In this document: one piece after another, positions 35,927 to 42,291 of the stretch
Layout: each line of letters begins with the position of its first letter
Position numbering within the stretch: position 1 is the stretch's first letter
DNA from: Vibrio sp. SCSIO 43136
GTDB taxonomy: Bacteria; Pseudomonadota; Gammaproteobacteria; Enterobacterales; Vibrionaceae
NCBI RefSeq assembly: GCF_023716565.1
Contig: NZ_CP071848.1
Coordinates: 2,170,001-2,234,000, forward strand
DNA: 64,000 nt
Direction: 5' to 3'
The notes under the pieces: model-generated
What the model was told of the DNA's origin: nothing
The model's database searches: none
The model's input: the letters and a program-made list of their open reading frames with translations, nothing else
Position numbers and translations under genes: made by a program

Positions 35927-36748
35927 TTAGCTCCGTTCAAGTAACCGATAAACTGTCGCCCTACCCACGCCTAAATCTCTAGCAATAGCAGCTATCGACA
36001 GCCCATCAGCTTTGAGCCTCTGAGCGTCTTCTGGCCTAGCATCAGCCTTAGGTCGGCCGATATGTTTACCTGCTGCCTTTGCCGCTGCTATCCCTTCTAA
36101 CTGTCGCTCTCGAATAAGCTCACGTTCCATTTGTGCAACTGAAGCTAATATACTCAAGACACCACGCTGAGCCGCACTCATATCACCGTAGAACTCCATA
36201 CCTTCTTTGTGAAAGCGAACACCTACACCTTTGTTTGTTAGTTGCTCAACCAAAGCTACTGCATCACCAGCGCCACTACGACACACTCGATCAAGGCTAT
36301 GGATATGAAGGGTGTCACCAGACCGAACATACTCAAGACAAGCCACCAGCTCAGGTCTATCCACTGTCTTAGCTGATACCTTCTCCTCAAAGACACGATC
36401 CAGCTTTACGTCTGCTAACTGGCGGGCTGTGTTCTGGTCTGCGGTAGAGACTCGAATGTACCCTACCTGTTGGCCTTTAGTAGCCTCCTGTGGCTCCGTA
36501 GTGATCTCCTGAGCGGTGTCTTCCTCAAAGTCAAACTCATCCTCATCATCAGGAAGAAAACGCTCAGCACGACGCTCCAGAGCCTTGATCTTATCTTGCG
36601 CACCTTTGAGCAGTGTTGTCTCATAACCGCTATAGAAGGCCTTTGAGCCACCAACAATATTGGACGGATCATTCTCGATAGCCTCAATGGCTTCATGACA
36701 TTCTTCGTATGAGTCGTAGTCCGAAAGACGAACTGTTGAGTATTTCAT
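35927..36748 (-). CDS. Serine recombinase (resolvase/invertase type) with N-terminal extension
   Basis: A 273-residue recombinase. The first 90 residues are an acidic, helical extension not found in Tn3-type resolvases. The catalytic domain starts VGYIRVSTADQNTARQ (nucleophile Ser101), continues with HSLDRVCRSG (the conserved Arg pair) and MERELIRERQLEGIAAAKAAGKHIGRP. The C-terminal HTH is LSIAAIARDLGVGRATVYRLLE. It would resolve multimers or invert DNA at res sites; several TGTCC-type half-sites lie immediately upstream of its start. It sits centrally in the tRNA-integrated element and may resolve dimers produced during replication. Confidence 0.9.
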   Translation of the reverse strand: MKYSTVRLSDYDSYEECHEAIEAIENDPSNIVGGSKAFYSGYETTLLKGAQDKIKALERRAERFLPDDEDEFDFEEDTAQEITTEPQEATKGQQVGYIRVSTADQNTARQLADVKLDRVFEEKVSAKTVDRPELVACLEYVRSGDTLHIHSLDRVCRSGAGDAVALVEQLTNKGVGVRFHKEGMEFYGDMSAAQRGVLSILASVAQMERELIRERQLEGIAAAKAAGKHIGRPKADARPEDAQRLKADGLSIAAIARDLGVGRATVYRLLERS

Positions 36749-36762
36749 TGGGAGCCCTAAAG

Positions 36763-36866
36763 TGTCCGAAAGTTCTAAGGCTTTTTACGTTAGAGTGTCC
36801 AAAAGTATCTGTCAAGGACTTTCGGACACATTAACGGACACTGACCATAAGGTATACTTTTGGACA
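36763..36866. promoter_or_regulatory. res-like region: clustered TGTCC half-sites upstream of the resolvase gene
   Basis: Forward half-sites TGTCCGAAAGT (36763) and TGTCCAAAAGTAT (36796) and reverse half-sites ACTTTCGGACA (36818), TTAACGGACA (36831) and ATACTTTTGGACA (36854) crowd 104 bases. The pair 36796-36828 makes a 33-base inverted site. TGTCY at the outer end is the resolvase half-site consensus. It may serve as both res site and autoregulatory operator. Confidence 0.65.
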
Positions 36867-37096
36867 CAAAGGGGATAAGGCTAGGATACTGGCGAGCTAT
36901 ATCACTACTACTTCAAGAAACGAAAGCACAGTACTCTCTTGAAAAAGTAATGAATGGTTAAGTCACCCCCTGAGGGGGTAAAGTGGTGAGGGTTATATAT
37001 GTATAGAGCCCCACAAATTTTTATCTAAAATTCAAGTGGGTATGAACTTGGAAATGAGTAACGCCACATAGCGTCCTTGCTGTTGATTTTAGCTAA
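36867..37096. other. Non-coding part of the element after the res-like region
   Basis: No gene is seen. One compact palindrome, ACCCCC-TGA-GGGGGT at 36965-36979, stands out; it has no T tract on either side, so it is not a standard terminator. Confidence 0.4.
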
Positions 37097-37387
37097 TTAC
37101 TTATTTTCTGATTGAGCGGCATCAGATTGCAATTGGCTTTTACCGTTACCAAAACCTATGGTCCCTGAAACAATAAGTACAAAGCACAACCACCCAGGAA
37201 TAATGTCTTGATAATAAATGACGAAAGGGACAATCCAAATCAGCCATGAACAAATATTTCCTATAATAGTGAATGTTCTTGCTTCCGACTGATCACTCGC
37301 ATACAACCCCAAAGAGTGATTATATCCAGCGACTCCCCCTAATCCGATCATAGCCAGACACCCTAAAAAATAAAATAAGTAAGTCAT
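37097..37387 (-). CDS. Small membrane protein of the element, 96 aa
   Basis: The ATG of MTYLFYFLG is preceded by GAGGGG at about four bases, which fixes the start; the longer frame adds 35 residues without a ribosome-binding site. Three hydrophobic segments (about 3-25, 36-58 and 62-80) span the inner membrane, with a polar Gln/Ser-rich tail. It resembles no family I know by name. In a minimal replicative element such a protein could anchor the replication complex, modulate host entry exclusion or act as a toxin; none of these can be shown from sequence. Confidence 0.65.
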   Translation of the reverse strand: MTYLFYFLGCLAMIGLGGVAGYNHSLGLYASDQSEARTFTIIGNICSWLIWIVPFVIYYQDIIPGWLCFVLIVSGTIGFGNGKSQLQSDAAQSENK

Positions 37388-37516
37388 GGTCCCCTCAAAA
37401 GTTATAGTAGATGTTTGTCCAATATACCTACAGTACAGATATGCTTGAACGAAAGAAGGAGCGGATGATACAGTCGAAACTGCTAAGTGCAAGGTTTATT
37501 ATCGTACTTTTTCTAT

Positions 37517-38887
37517 CTATACCATATCAACGCATCCTTTAAAGCCGACAACACTCTTGTAAGCAGCAAGCATTATTCCAACCACTTGCTCAAGATCTTC
37601 TTCACGACACCTAACAGAGTCATGGACAGGTAGCACGGGAATGTCCAAAGCGCAGCACTGACTGAGAATAGATGACATTATCTGACTATCTCGATGCTGT
37701 AGCTTTAGACCGATATTGTCACTTCCGAAGAGATCGGCAATGAGCTTATGCTTAGCTAAGAATGCTTCAAGAAACTCACCACCGTTGATTCCATCGGGAA
37801 GACCTTCAATAAAGCTGTCAATAAACGGTGGTTTGTCTAACTTGGGTGTAGGCATCCCTTGAGACTTAAGTCTCTCGTAGTTAGCTTTGTCCTGCTGATA
37901 CTTAACGTAAGCAGCTTTATGCTCAACGTTACCGCTACGAGTAATCTTACTCTTTAGGCCACTGAGGTTTGGGCTATTCACGAGCTGAAGCATGATTGCT
38001 TTTACAGTAGACCTCTCGTACCCATCAATAAGATACGGGTCATCTACCAATGGGTTTAATTGAATTCCAACCTGTGCATAAAGCAGACAAATATGTAGAG
38101 ACTTAAAGTCAGGTTCACAGGTCGCACTACCGTTGATCAAGATGTTCTCTCGCAAGTGCTTTTTCAATCCAATATGCGACCCAGCACCAGCGTAAAAACG
38201 CCCATTCATATCAAGTTTGTTATTGAATATCCGCATTACAAACGGAACTAACGGCTTGCCATCAAGAGTTGCATGATGTCGTGTCCATAAGCTGTTATAT
38301 GCCTTAACTGGTTGACTCAAGTCATATACTTGTAATGGGTACAAAGTGGGGATTGTCTCCAATGGCAGTTCATTTTTCTCATTGTCACGAACCATAATCA
38401 TTGGTACATCTTCTAGAAGCGCTACCGTGACTTTAAGTACAGAGACAAGGTTGGCAAAGTTATCGGTGGGAATCATATAAGAGCGATATCCTTGGTATTC
38501 GTTATTAGCTCCTATGACATTAACAATAAGTCCTTCGCTCTCAAGAAAGCTCGTTACCTCAATCAAATGCTTGTACTGCTTATTCAGCTTACCTTTTCGG
38601 CGGCTGTACAATACTTGCTTGTCAAAGTGAACAGCTTGAACCAAGGCAGCCAGTACATTGTCTAGTACTAACTTGAGTTTGGGAGCTGAACGACTTCTCT
38701 CAAGGTAATTCATTAATCGGAAATTCAGCATTTCGATCAGAGATTGGTGATTTCGGCTAATGGTTTTGAAGCGGAACTTAAGCTTCATAGGATTTGGGGC
38801 TTCGGCAGGCATGTCTTCAAACTTGCTCAGAGTTGAGTTTGGAATTGGGAGTGAAGACACACCACAAATTTCAGTAATGTTGTTCAT
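37517..38887 (-). CDS. Family A/T7-like polymerase of a mobile element (TV-Pol candidate)
   Basis: A 456-residue protein carrying polymerase palm motifs in the right order. GRFYAGAGSHIGLKKHLR (229-246) leads to motif A, EPDFKSLHICLLYA (catalytic Asp260); motif B is ERSTVKAIMLQLVNS (Lys296); motif C is VLPVHDSVRC (His422-Asp423-Ser424, as in T7 RNA polymerase HDS). The pattern GR-Y, then a D-x-S/K-x-LH-x-x-LLY strand, is what I recall of the small TV-Pol group (transposon/virus polymerases) proposed as primase-polymerases of mobile elements. The 3'-5' exonuclease and fingers insertions of Pol I are absent. The N-terminal 200 residues may bind the origin or prime. It lies beside 20-base iterons. 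Polymerase activity is inferred. Confidence 0.72.
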   Translation of the reverse strand: MNNITEICGVSSLPIPNSTLSKFEDMPAEAPNPMKLKFRFKTISRNHQSLIEMLNFRLMNYLERSRSAPKLKLVLDNVLAALVQAVHFDKQVLYSRRKGKLNKQYKHLIEVTSFLESEGLIVNVIGANNEYQGYRSYMIPTDNFANLVSVLKVTVALLEDVPMIMVRDNEKNELPLETIPTLYPLQVYDLSQPVKAYNSLWTRHHATLDGKPLVPFVMRIFNNKLDMNGRFYAGAGSHIGLKKHLRENILINGSATCEPDFKSLHICLLYAQVGIQLNPLVDDPYLIDGYERSTVKAIMLQLVNSPNLSGLKSKITRSGNVEHKAAYVKYQQDKANYERLKSQGMPTPKLDKPPFIDSFIEGLPDGINGGEFLEAFLAKHKLIADLFGSDNIGLKLQHRDSQIMSSILSQCCALDIPVLPVHDSVRCREEDLEQVVGIMLAAYKSVVGFKGCVDMV

Positions 38888-39101
38888 GGATGGATTGAGG
38901 GTGGGGGGTAGAGTACTGGCTACTTATTAGCCTCTTAATATCCTCATAAATGGACACAGGTAATCTCTAGGTAGCAGCTCTAGGCAGATTCACGAGATAA
39001 TGCTATGAGGTGGTAGCTATAGTGGTATCAGTGCTAGTTGGTAGGTGTATGAGCGATATAGGCATTGCGCCTTAGCTCTATGTTAGATGGGTAGGTATTA
39101 A
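38888..39101. other. 214-base non-coding stretch between polymerase and RNase HI-like genes
   Basis: It holds short imperfect repeats such as CTCTAGG-x-AG twice (near 38970-38990), but no clear gene, promoter or terminator. Confidence 0.3.
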
Positions 39102-39563
39102 CTATTGTTGGTACTGTGCAGCACGAGCTAACGCATTTAAACGATCACATGCTTCATCTGTTGCATCAAACTCAACCTTGCTGTAGGTGACAGTCCTTTC
39201 GTTACATAGTTGGTCTAGCTTCTGGATTAGATCCTTATTTTCTACTGGCTTCTTCCTGCTGTTCTTCCAGCCCTTAACTTTCCAATTGTCTAACCAAAGA
39301 GTCATAGAGTTAATGGCATATTGGCTGTCTGTCTTTACCTCAACAGAGCTGTTAGCTGGAGTCGTGGACAGCCCTTCAATAATGGCTGTAAACACTGCAC
39401 GGTTTGTCGTTGCGTCTAGACCAAGCAATCCGCCTGTGAGGGTCTGAGTCCGCTCTCCATTCACATAGATGTCTGTAGCCCAACCAGCTCGGCTGTTGTC
39501 GTCAGTCTTCTTGATATTAGTGCGAGATGCACCCTCGATTGTTAAAGTGAACTTGCGTTCCAT
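39102..39563 (-). CDS. RNase HI-like protein, active site incomplete
   Basis: A 153-residue RNase H-fold protein. Comparison with E. coli RNase HI places LTIEGAS at the first strand (Glu10 for Asp10), ATTNRAVFTAIIEGL at helix A (Val57 where the essential Glu48 should be), VKTDSQYAINSM at the second acid (Asp79 kept), WKVKGWKNSRKKPVENKDL at the handle and DEACDRLNALARAA at the last acid (Asp140 kept). Two of four positions are changed, so cleavage of RNA-DNA hybrids is doubtful. It is the gene nearest the iterons and directly upstream of the polymerase gene, suggesting a role in initiating or priming replication. Confidence 0.82.
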   Translation of the reverse strand: MERKFTLTIEGASRTNIKKTDDNSRAGWATDIYVNGERTQTLTGGLLGLDATTNRAVFTAIIEGLSTTPANSSVEVKTDSQYAINSMTLWLDNWKVKGWKNSRKKPVENKDLIQKLDQLCNERTVTYSKVEFDATDEACDRLNALARAAQYQQ

Positions 39564-39663
39564 TGTCTGTTTTCCTTGTAGACTTGCCAGCAGGGTAACC
39601 TAAATAAGACTAAGGGGCTGGCATGAGAGTAGTCAGTGCGTAGGAATGGCACTGGTAGGATTG
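39564..39663. other. Leader between iterons and the RNase HI-like gene
   Basis: A non-coding 100 bases. AAGGA (about 39580) serves as the ribosome-binding site of the RNase HI-like gene. No convincing promoter hexamers were identified. Confidence 0.3.
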
Positions 39664-39794
39664 AATATAAAAGCACTCTTTGAATCTATAGAGCAACTTT
39701 TAAATCTATAGTGCGGGTTTTAAATCCATAGGGCGACTTTTAAATCTATAGGGGTACTTTTAAACTCTCTTATAGGGCGGCTTTTAAAGTGAAG
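39664..39794. repeat. Tandem 20-bp iterons, probable replication origin
   Basis: Four units begin at 39681, 39701, 39721 and 39741, exactly 20 bases apart, on the pattern TAAATCTATAGGGCGACTTT. A fifth (39761-39784) has a four-base insertion, and partial copies flank the array. Regular one- to two-helical-turn spacing beside replication genes is the hallmark of an initiator-bound origin. Confidence 0.75.
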
Positions 39795-40054
39795 AAAAAA
39801 CAGTCGAAGATAAGGCAGTATAGACACGCCTCGACAAACCGAGGATAGCCAACTGGGGGTAGATGTTGATCTAAACCCTATTGTAATGACAGAGACCCGG
39901 AAAGGTACAAACGGAATTCTAAGACCCAAAAGAGAAGAGTCAACGCCTGAAGGTTTTGACGATAGGTCAGATAGTAAAAGCTAGAAACAATACAGAGTCG
40001 CATGAGGGCGCTTAAATTGCCGCCCTCGTTTGTCTGCCTATGCTAAGTCAGTAT
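39795..40054. other. Non-coding stretch between iterons and integrase
   Basis: No supported gene. A hairpin GAGGGCG/CGCCCTC with a ten-base loop lies at 40004-40027, just past the integrase stop codon; it lacks a T tract but may be the 3' end of the integrase message. Confidence 0.4.
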
Positions 40055-40942
40055 TTAATCAAATAAGGTACAAGCTAAAGACGTTGCATCTAGCTTCACA
40101 TAGCGACTCAACATCCGGTGATCTTTATGCCCCGACACCTTTGATACAAGTATGCTGTCATGCCCTGCTTGGATAAGCTTCGACAGCCTGTAGTGTCGTA
40201 GCGAGTGCACTACAAACTCCCCCAGCCCCTCCATGTCAGCAGCCCGTCTGAATTGCTTACTGACGAACTCAGGAAGTGCAGAAAAGATCGGATATGTCTG
40301 TGCCCTGCCTTCCAGCAACATTAAGCGCTTTTCCAAAATAGCCATTGCAGGAGCAGACAAAGGGACTCGACGATCATCACCGTTCTTTGTGTCATAGAGC
40401 TGAATAAATCGCTTGTCTAAGTGCACATCTACAATACGTAGCTTAAGGATTTCATTTCGACGGCATGCAGTCTCACTGAGCAACAAACAGATGTCTTTCA
40501 GTTCTTCGCTCTGGAGATGACCTATGACTGTGTATACCTGTTCGTCAGTAGGGATAAACTGTCTAGTGCCGTAGTCTTTCGGTAAGCGAATCTGCTTGAA
40601 GATATCTGGGATTTGTAAACCAATATCTCGTCTAAGCCAATTCAGCATAGCTTGAAGTGTTGATGCGTCTTTGCGAACGGTACCAGCACTGACTTTGGCA
40701 CATCTAGCCTTAATAAAGCGATCAATGTTGTCTCTTGCCTGCGGGCTTGTTGTTAGGTCTTTAATTGAATAAGAAGCAAAGTAGGTACTTAGTCTAGCTA
40801 AGCGATAACGGATAGTACCCAAGTAACTCTTATGATATTGAGCCTTAACCTTGATATAGAAATCAATACAAACAGGTATAGGAGTACTCAGAGTTGGGTT
40901 CTGATTTGGGAGAGATTGTGTGATGGATTTCACGGGATGCAC
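40055..40942 (-). CDS. int: Tyrosine recombinase integrase
   Basis: A 295-residue phage-type integrase. The N-terminal SAM-like domain (about 22-105) precedes the catalytic domain: ETACRRNEI (Arg161), HSLRHYRLSKL (His246, Arg249), SGHKDHRMLSRYV (His272) and the nucleophile Tyr281. The GTG start is supported by AGAGGA seven bases upstream. It sits 50 bases from the 3' end of the right tRNA copy and is co-directional with it, so it may be transcribed by read-through from the strong tRNA promoter. The stem at 40943-40981 overlaps its ribosome-binding site. Confidence 0.93.
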   Translation of the reverse strand: MHPVKSITQSLPNQNPTLSTPIPVCIDFYIKVKAQYHKSYLGTIRYRLARLSTYFASYSIKDLTTSPQARDNIDRFIKARCAKVSAGTVRKDASTLQAMLNWLRRDIGLQIPDIFKQIRLPKDYGTRQFIPTDEQVYTVIGHLQSEELKDICLLLSETACRRNEILKLRIVDVHLDKRFIQLYDTKNGDDRRVPLSAPAMAILEKRLMLLEGRAQTYPIFSALPEFVSKQFRRAADMEGLGEFVVHSLRHYRLSKLIQAGHDSILVSKVSGHKDHRMLSRYVKLDATSLACTLFD

Positions 40943-40981
40943 GGCACAGTCCTCTTAGTAATTCATAGGGGAGACTGTGCC
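40943..40981. repeat. Inverted repeat overlapping the integrase ribosome-binding site
   Basis: GGCACAGTC and GACTGTGCC, 21 bases apart, lie between the tRNA and integrase start. As RNA the stem would hide part of the AGAGGA signal; as DNA the CACAGTC/GACTGTG arms match those at 35124-35157. It may do either job or both. Confidence 0.5.
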
Positions 40982-40990
40982 CGCTTTAAG

Positions 40991-41076
40991 AATGGCACGC
41001 CCTGTAGGATTCGAACCTACGACCACATCCTTAGAAGGGACGTGCTCTATCCAGCTGAGCTAAGGGCGCGCTACAG
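40991..41076. repeat. Right attachment repeat (86 bp, contains tRNA-Arg)
   Basis: Direct copy of 34962-35047. Sequences differ immediately on both sides, so these are the exact limits of the duplication. Integrases of this kind recombine within the tRNA and restore an intact gene at each junction. Confidence 0.9.
40993..41069 (-). tRNA. tRNA-Arg (anticodon TCT), right copy
   Basis: Identical in sequence to the left copy, with encoded CCA. It retains the native host promoter (41084-41111) but has lost the native terminator, so its transcript probably continues into the integrase gene. Confidence 0.95.
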
Positions 41077-41083
41077 GGAAAGG

Positions 41084-41111
41084 ATTATACGATTTGCAGA
41101 CTACAGGTCAA
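41084..41111 (-). promoter_or_regulatory. Native tRNA-Arg promoter
   Basis: On the minus strand TTGACC, a 16-base spacer, and a perfect TATAAT. The predicted start point falls at about 41077, seven to eight bases before the mature 5' end, and coincides with the outer limit of the repeat. Confidence 0.8.
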
Positions 41112-41268
41112 CGGATTTATCTAACATTATGATTCGAATGGGCAAAAAAGAGCCATTACGTTTTTATTTTCGGCATTACTCTATAAGCAAACGATTGCGA
41201 TATGGTGTTTATTAACAAATTTTGCGACAATGCGCATCAATTGTTACTCAGGCATCACAAGGATCATC

Positions 41269-42123
41269 ATGACTGCGCAAAATATTGACGGCAAGTTAAT
41301 TTCACAAACCGTACGTTCGGAAGTTGCTGCACGAGTAAAAGCTCGTCTAGACGCTGGGCTAAGAGCACCGGGCCTTGCAGTGGTATTGGTCGGGGAAGAT
41401 CCTGCATCGCAAGTATATGTAGGCAGTAAACGCCGTGCGTGCGAGGAAGTTGGCTTTATTTCTAAGTCTTTTGACTTGCCAGCAACCAGCACTGAAGAAG
41501 AGCTTCTTGCACTGGTAGACGAGCTAAATAACGACGCTGAAATTGATGGCATTTTGGTTCAATTGCCGCTTCCAGCAGGTATTGATTCTACCAAGGTGTT
41601 GGAGCGAATCATTCCTGAAAAGGATGTGGACGGTTTCCACCCTTATAATGTTGGCCGTTTATGTCAGCGCATTCCTAAACTGCGCTCTTGTACACCAAAA
41701 GGAATTGTGACTTTGATGGAGCGCTACAACATCGAGATGCGTGGTAAACACGCTGTGATCGTCGGTGCCTCAAACATCGTAGGCCGCCCAATGACGCTTG
41801 AGCTGCTGTTAGCTGGCTGTACCACGACCACTTGTCACCGTTTTACCCATGACCTTGAGCACCATGTTAGCCAAGCGGATATTGTAGTCGTTGCCGTAGG
41901 TAAGCCGAACTTTATTCCGGGTCACTGGATCAAAGATGGCGCTGTGGTGATCGATGTCGGTATCAACCGTCTAGAATCTGGCAAGCTGGTGGGTGACGTG
42001 GAATACGACGTTGCTAAAACTAAAGCAAGCTTCATCACCCCTGTTCCAGGTGGTGTTGGCCCAATGACGGTTGCAAGCCTGATTGAGAATACTATGTTGG
42101 CGTGTGAGCAATACCATAGTTGA
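41269..42123 (+). CDS. folD: Methylenetetrahydrofolate dehydrogenase/cyclohydrolase FolD
   Basis: A 284-residue bifunctional cytosolic enzyme that interconverts 5,10-methylene-THF, 5,10-methenyl-THF and 10-formyl-THF. Signature motifs are [21 protein letters not shown] with the catalytic Lys, [24 protein letters not shown], and the NADP-binding GASNIVGRP; the end is [16 protein letters not shown]. The ATG at MTAQNIDG is preceded by AAGGA; the longer frame from 41230 is unlikely. Its position beside tRNA-Arg is shared with E. coli (argU-folD), so the right flank of the element is ancestral host sequence. Confidence 0.96.
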   Translation: MTAQNIDGKLISQTVRSEVAARVKARLDAGLRAPGLAVVLVGEDPASQVYVGSKRRACEEVGFISKSFDLPATSTEEELLALVDELNNDAEIDGILVQLPLPAGIDSTKVLERIIPEKDVDGFHPYNVGRLCQRIPKLRSCTPKGIVTLMERYNIEMRGKHAVIVGASNIVGRPMTLELLLAGCTTTTCHRFTHDLEHHVSQADIVVVAVGKPNFIPGHWIKDGAVVIDVGINRLESGKLVGDVEYDVAKTKASFITPVPGGVGPMTVASLIENTMLACEQYHS

Positions 42124-42185
42124 TATAGCGGTTTAACGATTTAAGGGTCTAAGGATTTAAGGGAAAAAGGGTTAAGAGCTTAAAG

Positions 42186-42238
42186 AAAAAGAGATTTGGT
42201 CGAGCATTTGAATGCAAAAACCAAATCTCTTTTTTATT
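42186..42238 (+). terminator. folD terminator
   Basis: GAGATTTGGT and ACCAAATCTC form a ten-base stem with a 19-base loop, followed by TTTTTT. The bases between folD and this hairpin are purine-rich (AAGGG repeated), part of a recurring intergenic pattern. Confidence 0.8.
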
Positions 42239-42291
42239 TGTACTAAAACCCTTAGCGCCAGCGTCCGCTAGCCGATTACCCTTTCCCGAAC

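Larger units (their letters stand above)
34962..41076. mobile_element. tRNA-Arg-integrated replicative element with polymerase, resolvase and iterons
   Basis: Two identical 86-base tRNA-containing repeats enclose about 6 kb. Inside are a tyrosine integrase beside one repeat, a serine resolvase with clustered TGTCC half-sites, 20-base iterons, a family A/T7-like polymerase candidate, two degenerate RNase H-like genes and a small membrane protein, all on the minus strand. There are no capsid, relaxase or type IV secretion genes. The site is the argU-type tRNA next to folD, the same locus used by the DLP12 prophage in E. coli. I infer an integrating element able to excise and replicate. Confidence 0.85.

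Noticed and set aside
39720..39929. Open frame of 69 codons across the iterons
   Set aside because: It is formed by the repeats themselves, has no ribosome-binding site and no family resemblance.
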